Shown: positions 46,925 through 57,777 of the stretch, in pieces
Layout of the letters: each line of letters begins with the position of its first letter
How positions within the stretch are numbered: the first letter of the stretch is position 1
Source of the DNA: Guillardia theta CCMP2712
Taxonomy: Eukaryota > Cryptophyceae > Pyrenomonadales > Geminigeraceae
Assembly: GCF_000315625.1 (NCBI RefSeq)
Contig: NW_005434608.1
Coordinates: 169,846 to 233,845, forward strand
Length of the DNA: 64,000 bases
Direction of reading: 5' to 3'
Made by a program: the position numbers and the translations under genes
Notes under the pieces: generated by a model
What the model was told of the DNA's origin: nothing
The model's database searches: none
What the model saw: only the letters and a program-made list of their open reading frames with translations

Positions 46925-47639
46925 CTAGTCTTCCTTGGTCTGACGCAGGCAGCAACACCAGCAGAGGCCGAAGCACGAGAGGCAGGGGAGCCATGAGAAG
47001 AGATAGACTATCAGCGGGCCGATGAGCCATGCATGGACGAGGGAGGAGGGGAGAAGAAGTTCAGCAAGGGAGCCGAAGTCTTGGACATGGACTGTCACCG
47101 TGCTGCTCGCTGCTCCTCTTCATGTAGAACGAGGCCCCACTGTCCGACGCGGCCTCTTCCTCCTCCGACGATCCATCGGGATAGATCGTGATGCTGTAGC
47201 TCCTCCCCCCCCTGCGAATCGTCGAGTGCAAGGTCATGCCGGGCTGCCACTCCCTCCACACCTGGTCGCCGAAATTCTCCCGGAACATGCTGTCAGCGTC
47301 CTCGAAGCGAAAAATGCTCGACGAGAAGTCGCTGAACGCATCTCCTTCCCTCCCATGGCCGCGCAGTGAACGGTTGTAGACCTGACGCTTCTTGGGATCT
47401 TTGAGGATCTCGTACGCCTGTGCTATCTCAGTAAACCTCGTCTTCGCTTCCGGGTCCTTGTTCTTGTCCGGGTGCCACATCACCGCTAGCTTGCGGTAAG
47501 CTCGTGCAATCTCCCTATCCGAGCAGTCCTTCTCCACCCCCAACGTCGCATATAAGTCATGCTCTCCCGCACACACGTCGAGGAAGCATGCTCCCATCGC
47601 AAGCGTCCAGAAGATGAACCGCCACTGCATTTTGGTCAT
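46925..47639 (-). CDS. Secretory-pathway J-domain protein with Cys-rich hydrophobic tail
   Basis: HSP40-type partner that stimulates an HSP70 ATPase. Exons 47099-47639 and 46925-47007 give 207 aa. A signal peptide (WRFIFWTLAMGACFLDVCAG) leads straight into the J domain: DLYATLGVEKDCSDREIARA, YRKLAVMWHPDKNKDP with the HPD triad, and ILKDPKKRQVYNR. Acidic and Gly-poor linkers follow (RFEDADSMFRENFGDQV, GSSEEEEAAS). The second exon gives VYLFSWLPCLSCFGLCWCCC, a hydrophobic cysteine cluster suitable for membrane insertion or palmitoylation. Without the splice the frame stops soon after at 47061. ATG 47639 is chosen because it begins the signal peptide; an earlier in-frame Met (47837) would add a non-hydrophobic leader. 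Confidence 0.85.
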
Positions 47640-47946
47640 CGTGCGGCGATGAAGACTCTGCCTATCCTTGGAAGGGGAGTAGATGAAGTTCCAGAACAGC
47701 AACAGCCAACAGCGGATGGACGGAGTAGTAGGATCAGGAGCAGGAGCAGGATTGAGCGTGCTGGGCCAACGACAACAGAACCACTCTGGAAGTACCCCTA
47801 GGTACCTACCATTTTGGCTTCTTTTTAGTGTATTCAATAGGGGTGGGTGCTACAAAACAATTTTCCTATCTTGGTGCCATCGGGGAGACACGAAGGGGAG
47901 ACGCGTTTGAGATGGGAGGTTGGAGGAGAGGAGGGGAGAGGAGAAA

Positions 47947-48858
47947 TGAGAGGACGGCTGAACACAAGGAATGGTCATGATAGAGCATTGCAGTCAAGCT
48001 TCTTCCCCTCGGTGAATCAGGACACGAGTACATCTGAGCGCTCTTCGACCGTGGGTTCGCTGTTAGGAATGGCGGCGAAGTCAAGATTGCAGCTTGGGAT
48101 AGACTTTGTGTGCGACGAGCAAGGTAGACTTGTGGTACAACATGTACAGAGAGAGAGCGTGGCTGGGAAAAGCGGAAAGATTCAGACAGGGGACATGCTG
48201 CTCTGGATGCAAACAGAGAAACGAGGAGGAGCTGGCAATGTAGAGACGAAGGACCTGCAAGCCGCAGAGCTCGCAGAGTTCTTGGCTGGCGGCCAGGCAG
48301 CGACTGTGGATGTGCTGCGGATCTTCTTCTTCCGGGCCGGTTGCAAAGAAGAGATCATGCTCGAGGTCGACGTCAGAGCCAAGACATGTCTACATGTGAC
48401 TTGTCTTGTGTACATGAAGGTCCTTCCTGACTCTTCCTGTTTGAAGCGCGAGAAGAGCGTAGGCGCTAGCAGAGCTCAAGGCCATGACGCTTTCTTCGAG
48501 CACATGAATGCCCAGAGGTTCCTGACAACCCTGATGAAACCGGGGATGAAGGTGATGTAAAGATTGCTCCATCTCCCGAGCTCCGGCGGATGTTGGCTGA
48601 CTTACAGCTGCAGAGACCGAACAACCTCATAGCAAACACAAGGTCCTCGCGCGCCTCCTCCCCTCTGTCGCAACGTGTTTAATGCATCCTGACAGTGAGA
48701 ACTGGGAGCTATGGGAGGGTCCTGATGATGCTGAGGTACTCCTCTTCCTCCTGTTGCTAGCAACCGATGACGAGGCAGCGCAGGATACCGAAGTGGAGTG
48801 TCTGCTGGACAACTCAGCCCAGCCAGTAGGCAAGTACCTTGTGCAGCAGTCGGGCTGA
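47947..48858 (+). CDS. PDZ-domain protein
   Basis: Exons up to 48551, then 48608-48642, 48696-48735 and 48784-48858. With ATG 47947 the product is about 250 aa, while ATG 48068 (MAAKSRLQLGIDF) would begin directly at the domain. A PDZ-like fold is suggested by LGIDFVCDEQGRLVVQHVQR, ESVAGKSGKIQTGDMLLWMQ (the GxL-type turn and the GD-L strand) and VDVLRIFFFRAGCKEE. The C-terminal exons are acidic: NWELWEGPDDAE and DTEVECLLDNSAQPVGKYLV. The partner is unknown. It is convergent with a second PDZ gene that ends 400 bases downstream. Confidence 0.68.
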
Positions 48859-49258
48859 TCGACCTCAGGCCTCGTTGTCAGCATATGAAGAGAGCACGAT
48901 CAATGCTTGCGTTGCGACGATGATGGGTTTCTCATGGCGATTTCGAACCGTGATAGCAGGTGAGGCATGCTTAGTGAATGGAACAATCTCGTCTGAGCGA
49001 TGCTTGTCAAGGCATTTTCATCACCATTTCCTGCTGCATTGCGATGCATTTTCTCTATCTTTACCTAGAACATTCTGCTCTGTAAATCAATGCTACCATT
49101 TAATTTTCCCCTCATGCTCCACGGCCTAAAAATCGCACGCTCCAATCACCGCTACAAAGTACAAGACACGGCTCATCAACGAAAACTCCTGGAACGATTC
49201 GACAGGACTAGCAACCCCTTGACAGATTGTGACCTCGTCGTGTACCACCGCATTCCAC
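48859..49258. other. Short intergenic region between convergent genes
   Basis: Carries the 3' flanks of two convergent PDZ genes. No extra feature was seen. Confidence 0.4.
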
Positions 49259-51016
49259 TCACGCGAACTCGAGCCGGTATGTCACTTGCCGTTGAGCAAA
49301 GGTGTGGAAATGCTTCCTGATGATACCATAGGGTGTGAACACGTTCCTTGCAAACACGATCTGGACGAGGTATCCGGGGATGGAGTTGATCATGTCTCGG
49401 ATATCCATCATAGTGAAGAACACCTGGAGCATCTGTCGCTCGATAGCGCAGATGATATCACCAGACTTGAGAACCCCTTGCAAGCTAGCTGGCCCTCCGG
49501 CAACAACTCCGGATATGATGAACTCCCCGATCGCCGACCTCTCGAGCACGACCCCGATCTCTGGAAGGTAGAACTTCCCATTCGCCGGGCCTTGGATTCT
49601 GTACGCCACTTGAGGGACTGGCATGACTGGGTGGAGCAGGTTTCGATCCCGGTGACTCGAGTAGTTGTACTTTGCCCAGCTGCCCGACCCAACGGGCTGA
49701 CCGTCGTTGGATCTCTTGAGCTCGTTGAGGTGCTGAATGGCTCGCAAGAGCGGGAGGTTCTGCCCCGCGTCGTTGACTGACAGCCCGATATTCATGGAGG
49801 GCTGTAGGTTGTAGAGTGCCATGTTGGGCACGCGATGTGACTTCTCGCTGGGAGCTCGGTGTTTTTGATCTCTCGCATCCTGGTCGGACTTGAACAGTTG
49901 CACTTTTGCGCTGGGGCTTGCAATGTCAGAGCTGACTGGACCTTCGTCACTTTGCAGGAACGTCTTGTTTTTGAAGATCCCGTCCAATGAGAAGAGGCGT
50001 TCCTCAATCCTCGAAGGTGACACGGGACTTTGTTTGTAGGTTCCCGACGAGCTGATTAGTGATACGTACGATTTCACAAAGGTCGCTGAGATTTGATGAC
50101 TCTGCTGCTGCTGCTGCCCTTCTTCTGGTACTGGGTCCCTGCCAATAACCTGCTGTGAGCAAGACAAGGCATTCACAGTCTGCCAACTCTTACATCGCTC
50201 TCGACTCTTCTCTCACGACTTCTGATTTCATTGGGCTTGTAAACGACTCGTCCGTGTCCCCATCGTCGCTTTCCACCAACGACTCATTCGCAAACTCTTG
50301 GGACTTTTCCAAGTAACTCTCTTGAAAATCTGCAGTGATGCTTCCAGCATCCAAAGTGGATCCCTGGGTGTCACTTGTCTTCAAGTAGCTCAGTTGAAGG
50401 CTTAGCTCTGCACAGTAAAATTTCAGCGAGGGATTGACGATCGTTCGTAGAGTGAGGAGCGGTCAAGTACGGGTTCATACCTGGTACGCCGGACTGCCTT
50501 ACCGAGCTCTGTTGGATTGAAAATCGAGAAAGTCATTTCGATCCTTCGAGTCATCGGAATAGCGCATACCTGCTGGAGACTGTCACCACATGATGTACTC
50601 TGATCCTGAATCTGAAGTGGTCTGGTTGTGATAGAAAGGAAAAGTAAGTTTGACGTGAAGAAATTCTAGGTTTCAAGAGATGAAAATTACATTTCTGGAA
50701 GCTCTTGTTCAGGTGCCTTGCGCTCTTTCTTGACAACATGTGTAATCTGATTGATTGTTTGCTTGTCTTGATGTCCCTCCCTTTCTACCCATCCTCGTCG
50801 CTTTGCTTGAACCATTCCAACTGTGCTCAACGCCTCTACTTCCCGTCTTCGTTGGTCAGCAGTTGTCCAGGGTTGCATGAAAACTTTTCTGAAGCTCTGG
50901 GCGGGTGGATATCCTGATGATGGGCTCCAACTTGTATCTGTCGAGCTAGAAGTGTTCTGAGACTTCGGGCTGGTTGATCCATCCTTGGACAGATTATGCG
51001 CATTTGAATACGACAT
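49259..51016 (-). CDS. PDZ-domain protein with long polar N-terminus
   Basis: Exons 50691-51016, 50570-50621, 50481-50508, 50217-50407 and 49259-50152 join in phase to 496 aa. The first 300 residues are Ser/Gln/Asp-rich and probably disordered, with a short EEGQQQQQSHQ tract. The C-terminal 110 residues contain a PDZ-like domain: YLPEIGVVLERSAIGEFIIS, GVVAGGPASLQGVLKSGDII (the SGDII strand-turn) and RDMINSIPGYLVQIVFAR. An ordered segment upstream (NMALYNLQPSMNIGLSVNDA) has no recognised match. The donor after KSEV (gtgagag) was preferred over the later gtaagag because only it is in phase with the last exon. The start is ATG 51016, where the frame opens after a stop. Confidence 0.7.
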
Positions 51017-52346
51017 ACCTGGGTAAGGTATCAATCGAAATGATCACATCTAAAGAGCCAATAAGATCTGATGCTGTCTTGCATTGAGTGTGGAAACTTT
51101 GAAGAACTAACAAACACCAGCAGGCTTAAATACGAACTCTAAAATGAAGGGACAGAGACAATACAGTACAGCCATAAATGGCTGTTCGGCATGGAAGAAT
51201 CATCGCTCTTAAACATTGAACAGATGTCAGTTGCCACTTTGTGTCATTGTGAGAGGCAAGATAGATATCAAGCATGAGTATGAAACTTTCATCGTTCTAT
51301 CATGAGATAGGCAAGCTAGATATGAAGTATGAATATGAATATTTCTTCTTTCCATGATTGGCGACGAAAGCTAGGTTGGAATCATGAAGATTAAACTTTC
51401 TCCTGTTCATGCTCTGACAGAAAGCGAGTTGCAATGCAGCGGCTCCGGTCCTTTCTCTCGCTGCCATGTCGTGACTGCAACCGCGCGGCTGCTTCCCCAT
51501 GGCGCGGCGATCGGATGTGGCTTATACCTTTGAATTTCACTCAACCTTTCACAGACTACCGCCCGTACCCCCCACCCCCTCCTTGCCTACTAGGGAACCA
51601 ATTGCTGATGACGAAGCTTCACTACCCCCACCCCCTTGTCTCATATTGATTATGACCCTTCCCGCCGTACTCGTAGTAACCGACCAGCACCAACCAATGA
51701 CCCTACCCCCCGCCACCTCCAGTGGGTAGTCATTTTGGCGGTGATAAGTAAAGATTTGTACTAGGCTGCATCTGCAAATCCGATCGCCCTTGACCGTCCG
51801 ACGTGACCGGCGGCCCGGGCCGCCGAATCGCAGAAGCCAGTCCGACCGGCAGCGAGTAACTGAGAGGGATGACGATGACGATCTCCGAGCTCGCTCAGTC
51901 AGCCAGCAGTGCCAGGGCGGCCGATCATATGATCGTACGGTAGGACAATCGGCGAGCCCAGTGGCGTCACTGGAAGTTGAACTCGGAAGCAACCACTGAG
52001 TACTGAGTAGTGCAGGCTCGGTGGGTCCTGCCATCTGGCGCTCCTGGCATGCCGCAGTGCTCAGCGGCTGAGCTTGTTGTTATGAGAGCTCAACCTGTGC
52101 CGCATGCTCAGCAGCTACTCAGTGGACAACTGGATTTAAAGCTTCTCAAGGATCATATAAAGCAATGGCATTATTCATTCATGTTCCAATAAGTAATATA
52201 CTGTGACAGCGGCATCAGTCAGTGAGTCAGGATCAGCAGTGCATCATTGACATCATCTCAGTCTGAACGGCTTGAAGGCAACAAGCTACTAGGCTACCCC
52301 GGGGCTCCTTCACCAGTTTAGGCAGATAATGCGGAGGCGCGTGCGG
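51017..52346. repeat. Non-coding patch: CCCCCAC-rich part and GC-rich core
   Basis: The part 51560-51730 contains GTACCCCCCACCCCC, CTACCCCCACCCCC and CTACCCCCCGCC words. The part 51790-52060 has CGGCGGCCCGGGCCGCCG and many ACTGAGTACTGAGTAG/GACTC-type words, the same word set as the patches near 14.5, 31.8 and 61.4 kb. The stretch 51050-51420 is AT-rich with short imperfect repeats (gaatatgaa/gatgaaact types). No gene is supported. Confidence 0.55.
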
Positions 52347-53171
52347 TCAGCTTGTGCAAGCATAAGAAACCTTGAAGCTCTTCAGAATGCCCTCCCTTCC
52401 AGCTGCCCCACCAACCAAAACGGTCTGAGTCTCTTCCAGCTCTGTCTTTGGCTCCAAGTCCTGCGCGCACAATGATCGTGCGTTGTCGGCAGCGCCTGAA
52501 TCTCTCATGCTGGCAGCCGCTCCCACAACGACGCTGCCTGACAGGCTGTCGTGCTGCTGGGCAGCAGGGAAAGGCCTCCATGACGGGTCCACGGCAGTGT
52601 TGAGGTTCTGTTGTCGCAGGATCTCAGCCTTGGTGTGGAACCACATGTCTTCAGAGCTCAGCTTGTGCTGGCCAATGACGATGGCCGTGCTGCTGCCTTG
52701 AGCTGCGTCTTGAGCCCCGAAGCCCGTCACGCAGCTTGACACCGGCGACGACGCAAGCGGGTCCATCCCATCAGCCCCCCCTCCCCTCCAGGCGCCCTCC
52801 GACAGCATCTTCTCCTCCGACAGCATCTCGTCGTGCAGGGCCTTCCAGTACCTGTGGTAGACCCCGCTGGAGTGCGACTCGACGACATGCCTGGTGGCTC
52901 TGTTGTCGAAGGTGATGGGGTTGGGCAGCCTCTGCCCGATGTGCTTGGGAGCTCTCTCCGCCAGCATGTCGCCCGTCAAGGGGCAGTACTTGCAGAGGAT
53001 GACCTGCTTGCCGCACTGGCACTGGCCGACCTGGGCGAAATGCTCCATGGCGAGGGAGATCTCTCGGTCGGTGTGTTTACCGAGGACGAGCTTGCAGATG
53101 CTGGGGGTGATGGGGTTGGACGAGAGCCACCTGGAGGGACCATGTCGGCACTTGCAGAGCGAGTTTGGCAT
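52347..53171 (-). CDS. Cys-rich protein, copy 1 of a local inverted duplication
   Basis: An intronless frame of 274 aa. The N-terminal third has paired cysteines: NSLCKCRHGPSRW, then VGQCQCGKQVILCKYCPLTG, which could bind one or two zinc ions. Other conserved-looking parts are LVLGKHTDREISLAMEHFAQ, PNPITFDNRATRHVVESHSS and a C-terminal SEDMWFHTKAEILRQQNLNT. The middle is Ser/Gly-rich. It is nearly identical at DNA level to the plus-strand copy at 55 kb over the first 150 codons, but lacks an 80-residue insert and reads on about 60 residues past the point where the other copy stops. No known family is recognised. Confidence 0.72.
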   Translation of the reverse strand: MPNSLCKCRHGPSRWLSSNPITPSICKLVLGKHTDREISLAMEHFAQVGQCQCGKQVILCKYCPLTGDMLAERAPKHIGQRLPNPITFDNRATRHVVESHSSGVYHRYWKALHDEMLSEEKMLSEGAWRGGGADGMDPLASSPVSSCVTGFGAQDAAQGSSTAIVIGQHKLSSEDMWFHTKAEILRQQNLNTAVDPSWRPFPAAQQHDSLSGSVVVGAAASMRDSGAADNARSLCAQDLEPKTELEETQTVLVGGAAGREGILKSFKVSYACTS

Positions 53172-53659
53172 TGAAACAGACTAAGAGGCCTTGTTTACCG
53201 GACGTATCGCTCCGCAGCACCCTCTTCCGCAAGACCCCCTCCAACCCCTTGCTCAAGGGCGGTAGGGTACTAGCTAGTCAGATGTCGCTGACTGTACCTC
53301 GTCTGGCAGTCCCCGGCTTCCGGCACGGTAAGTTTTTGAACACCAGGCAACCGTCTTGTCACATCAAATGTAACGAACGAGGTTCATTATGTTCCGAATG
53401 TTCTCAACCGCCAAGCATCACATATTATTAGTGTCAACGGCCTTCAGCCAACAAGCTACCAGAGTCCCGGGCCTCCTACATCCGCTTCCTTATCTGCGGC
53501 CGCCTGACTCGCCAGTCGGATCCCCTGAGCAGATCCTCGTCATTGTGACGTATCGGTCGCACATCAGTGCAGCGCCCAGGCATCTCCGGGCGATCTACCG
53601 TGGTGCGAGCTAGCAGGAATCTGGGGTGCGAGCTAGCAGGAATCTCCGCTTGTTGTGCA

Positions 53660-54500
53660 GGCGTGAGGAACCTTGACTTGAAGCTCCTCAGCATGTCAGC
53701 TCAAGCGGGGCGTCTGCGGCGCCTGACTCTTCAAAGGCTACGCTGCCCGACAGACTGTCGTGCTGTCGCCGAGTCGTGCGTCGAGGGTTTTTGTCGCAGG
53801 ATCTCAGCCTTGATCTGGAACCATTTGAGCTCTGTGGAAACGAGTTCAAGTCTTGACAGGAAGATGGCATTTTTTTAGCACAAGTGGGCTCGACAATCTT
53901 AAAGGATCGTCGACGACTTCTTGAGGTGGTCCTTGCTCTGCACGGCTATGAACCGATATTGTGTTTGTGTTGCTTCTCAATACAAAAAATCATATCTTTT
54001 CTCTTCACTTTCGTGTGATTCAGCGGTAGTACCTTGAGCATTCGCTGTCGACGTCTGCACCCTGCAAAGCTTCGGGGGGTGGCAGTAAGCTGCTGCCTTG
54101 AGCTGCGTCTTGAGCCCCGAAGCCCGTCACGCAGCTTGACACCGGCGACGACGCAAGCGGGTCCATCCCATCAGCCCCCCCTCCCCTCCAGGCGCCCTCC
54201 GACAGCACCTTCTCCTCCGACAGCATCTCGTCGTGCAGGCCCTTCCAATACCTGTGGTAGACCCCGCTGGAGTGCGACTCGACGACATGCCTGGTGGCTC
54301 TGTTGTCGAAGGTGATGGCACCTGGAGGGCTTGCAGAGCGAGTTGGGCGTGACGACAAACTAAGAGGGCTGGTTTACCGGACGTATTGACCCTGATGATT
54401 TTAACCAAAAAAAAAACAAGTTTGACTATTAATAATTGCCGCTCCGCAGCACCCTCTTCCGCAAGACCCCCTCCAACCCCTTGCATGAGGACGGTACTCC
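53660..54500 (-). pseudogene. Decayed third copy of the Cys-rich gene
   Basis: The part 54090-54320 repeats copy 1 almost base for base (ITFDNRATRHVVESHSSGVY to SSCVTGFGAQDAAQG), but an internal deletion removes about 210 bases that encode the cysteine pairs, so that 'gtcgaaggtgatgg' joins directly to 'cacctggaggg'. Its 5' flank (54330-54500) is similar to the flank of copy 1 at 53150-53260, with about 50 extra bases. A weaker match to the 3' part of copy 1 lies at 53660-53830 with frameshifts and substitutions. The remaining 112-codon frame is not expected to be functional. It shares the AQDAAQG sequence with copy 1, so it is closer to copy 1 than to copy 2. Confidence 0.8.
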
Positions 54501-55036
54501 ACTAGTCAAGGCTGTCAGTAGTAAACTTGGGTTCTGAAATCCTGATCTTTTTTTGCCTCTTGTCGCTGACTCAACACGTTCACTCGCGCGCTCCGAGGCT
54601 CGCCTCAGAGAGTTCAGTACCAGGAGGACCGAACGAGGCAGAGGGTCGTATGGGGGTAGGGGCTATCTGTCACGGTCGGGGTTTACCGGCTGACCAACTG
54701 AGCAACTCTTATCCTCCCAGTTTACCACTCCGGTGAGCTCGTACAATAGCGCATGGTGTAAATGTGAGCGCTAGGAGGTCCATGGGGGGTCCTAGGAAAT
54801 GGTCCTAGGGGGCCAACAAAGTCGCTTCATCGTTTGAAGTTGGTTCAGCCCTCGACTCAAAGGATCCAGTCCCCATCTCAACTTGTTTGAAAACTTGCAC
54901 GTTCCTTCACTCTATCACTTGTGAAAATTCCATAGGGAAATCAGCTTGTAGAATTTCCTCAACCCTACTCACAAGCAATCTGCCAACCCAACTCTCATCC
55001 GATCGAACAATTCATCTCTTTCCCTGCTATCCTGCA

Positions 55037-55909
55037 ATGCCCCGTTCACGACACCACTCACAACTCATCAACTCGCTCTGCAAGTGCCGGCATGGTCCCT
55101 CCAGGTGGCTCTCGTCCAACCCCATCACCCCCAGCGTCTGCAAGCTCGTCCTCGGTAAACACACCGACCGAGAGATCTCCCTCGCCATGGAGCATTTCGC
55201 CCAGGTCGGCCAGTGCCAGTGCGGCAAGCAGGTCATCCTCTGCAAGTACTGCCCCTTGACGGGCGACATGCTGGCGGAGAGCGCTCCCAAGCACATCGGG
55301 CAGAGGCTGCCCAACCCCATCACCTTCGACAACAGAGCCACCAGGCATGTCGTCGAGTCGCACTCCAGCGGGGTCTACCACAGGTACTGGAAGGGCCTGC
55401 ACGACGAGATGCTGTCGGAGGAGAAGATGCTGTCGGAGGGCGCCTGGAGGGGAGGGGGGGCTGATGGGATGGACCCGCTTGCGTCGTCGCCGGTGTCAAG
55501 CTGCGTGACGGGCTTCGGGAGCTTCGAGACGGAGTCATCTGAAACCGACGAGTCACTGCAGAAGGACGAGCTTCTGCACTTCCTCAACAGCCCCAGAGAC
55601 ACAAGTCTTGACCAGCTCGACGATGCCGGGTATGCAATCGAAGAAGCTGGGTGTGCAGGCTCTATGGAGAGTCGAGAGTCTCAGGAGCTGGACAGGCAGG
55701 AGGGTCGAGCGCCGACTCAAAGCTCACCCGCCCGGGGCTCCGAGGGATCGTGCGGCAATGACCTGTGCACGGCCAACGTCATTGGACAGCACAAGCTGAG
55801 CGCTGAAGACATGTGGTTCCACACCAAGGCTGAGATCCTGCGACAACAGAACCTCAACACTGCCGTGGACGCGTCATGGAGGCCTTTCCCTGCTGCCCAG
55901 CAGCAGTGA
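55037..55909 (+). CDS. Cys-rich protein, copy 2 of a local inverted duplication
   Basis: An intronless frame; ATG 55037 (MPRSRHHSQLINSL) gives 290 aa and is preferred because it lies near the start of the match to copy 1; an upstream in-frame ATG at 54887 would add 50 residues of unrelated sequence. It has the same cysteine pattern (CKCRHGPSRW, GQCQCGKQVILCKYCPLTG) and the same C-terminal AEDMWFHTKAEILRQQNLN as copy 1. It differs by an 80-residue acidic, Ser-rich insert (SFETESSETDESLQKDELLH ... GSEGSCGNDLCTAN) and by a stop right after FPAAQQQ. It is oriented away from copy 1, with the decayed copy between them. Confidence 0.75.
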   Translation: MPRSRHHSQLINSLCKCRHGPSRWLSSNPITPSVCKLVLGKHTDREISLAMEHFAQVGQCQCGKQVILCKYCPLTGDMLAESAPKHIGQRLPNPITFDNRATRHVVESHSSGVYHRYWKGLHDEMLSEEKMLSEGAWRGGGADGMDPLASSPVSSCVTGFGSFETESSETDESLQKDELLHFLNSPRDTSLDQLDDAGYAIEEAGCAGSMESRESQELDRQEGRAPTQSSPARGSEGSCGNDLCTANVIGQHKLSAEDMWFHTKAEILRQQNLNTAVDASWRPFPAAQQQ

Positions 55910-57777
55910 AAAAGTTTCAAAGGGGAGCAAGTAATGCCGCCAGATTAGCATAGGAGCATGCTGCAGGCTCGAGATTGTGCTTTGAAACACATGAGATATT
56001 TCATTCATTTCACACCCTTCCCATGTTAATACGAGAAATTTAGGGCTCATGTGTGTATACGGAAGGCAAGCGAGATGATCTACGAAGAACTGATTAAATC
56101 AGATCGAGACAATGCTATAGTGTTATTGAGTGAAAAGCAATCAGCCTTGCATTCTCGGTTCGAACATGTAGCATGCCGGTCGAAGCAGGGATAATTTTTG
56201 AGGGTATTGCACATGATATCCTCAAAGTAGGAGGGAATTATACTTTGGCATGCCTTGGGACGGAACGAGGAGGAGACGTGGGCAACAGGACATTGGTATC
56301 TGTTGGGGTGCTGCCATATTACGAGTTTTTTACCAGATCCAATGAGATCAAGCAGTGGCAGATCCCAGACCGTACATATTGCAAGCCATTGACGAATAAC
56401 TTTCCTTGCATTGATTCGCTGCAAAGAAGTCAGAGCTTCTCGGGGAGGAAATCAGGAAACACCAGCAAGACGGAAATTATGAAGTATAGGATGTCCTTGT
56501 CAAAGGCGGACGCTGAACAGGTAGGGAATCCGAGGAGAGCAATACCATAGTGTCAGGATGCGAATCTCCTGTTATGTTCTAATCTCGGTCTAAAGCTCGT
56601 TGGAAGGAAAGTAAAAACAAAGAAGAGTTATCAAAGTTGTCTTGCTGACTACAGAAGTCCTGTCTTGGTGTCTTCAACACATGCATGGGACTAAATACAA
56701 TTGTATTTCAATGTTCAGTTTGTACGATACTGTGATGGCGGATTGGCATTCAGCAGCAGGCTGTTGCAGTCGAGTCGCCTCAGAGAATCATGCAGGTAGA
56801 AGAAACCCAAGGCAACAGTACAATCGTTGCCCCTCCTTCTCGGAAAAAGATGTAGAACTCATTCTCACCAAATGGGCCCATGTTTGAAATTCATTTTGAA
56901 GTTCAAGTATCTAACATTGAAGGTGCGTAGCTTAATTCTGCGTGCTCGCCTGTTTCGTGTTAAGTCAGTCCTGATATGTCCCTCACCGAGGCACAAGTCT
57001 TGATCAACCCGTCGAACCTCCAAGTCTCCAGGCCTTGAACACAACCGGTGAACAGCAAAACTCGACGTAACGAACGAGTCCGAGTCAGAAAGCTTCTGCA
57101 CTCAGCGTCTCTTGGTCTTCACGACAGGTCGATCAAGTTGAATGATGGTAACCTTCTCGGCCTCGCCGTCTAACTTTTGGCCGTTCAAGCTAAGCTACGG
57201 TATGTCGTGGTTGCCAGATACTTCCATATATTTTGCGCCTTCCAACGTGCTAATAGCGATCAAGGGGACTCAGCAGTAGTAGCGGAACCGGGAACCGGTT
57301 AGAATCGCACATAGTCGGTCAGCATCAGCACGCAGAAAACCTACCGCACTACATATCGCATATTCGCCAGCCAGTGATCCTTTTCTTCGGCCCTCGGTTC
57401 AAGAGCTTTATAGCTTACCATTGCGCTTACCACATCAGGCTCGCTTTTCAAGTTGAAACGCATCTCGCCAAGTTTTTGAACCGTGCCGCAAGAGTCGCTT
57501 TTCGAGGCGAGTCGCCTGATATTTACCGGCAGGCCCGAAATGACCACTGATTTGGCCCGAGCAAGAAAGAGACCACGAGGTCCATCATAGTGACCGCGTC
57601 AACAGCGTCGGAAGAAGCTTCGTCGTCCATCATAGTATCAGTATCCGATAGTACCGAACCAGTCAGTGCACCGAGTCGGAGCAAGCAAGTGGCCGCCGGG
57701 CCCGCCGGGCCGGGGCCCGGCGGCAATTGGCCGTTACGAGATTGTAACTTCCTCTAAAAAAAAGCCGCGCGCCCGCC
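55910..57777. other. Intergenic stretch; possible small gene and a short GC-rich patch
   Basis: The frame 56173-56550 (125 codons, + strand, containing EGIAHDILKVGGNYTLACLG) is the only one with ordinary protein composition; I see no splice partner or domain, so it is not listed as a gene. From 57640 to 57725 there is a GC-rich core (GCCGCCGGGCCCGCCGGGCC) beside ACTATGATGGAC/CCATCATAGT repeats at about 57575-57640, matching the style of the other patches. The last 50 bases form the promoter side of CNOT10. Confidence 0.4.

Noticed and set aside
49229-49780. 183-codon plus frame opposite the second PDZ gene
   Set aside because: It is a mirror frame; the minus strand has PDZ-type motifs and in-phase upstream exons.
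56173-56550. 125-codon plus frame as a gene
   Set aside because: Ordinary composition, but no domain, splice signals or paralogue to support it; kept only as a remark.
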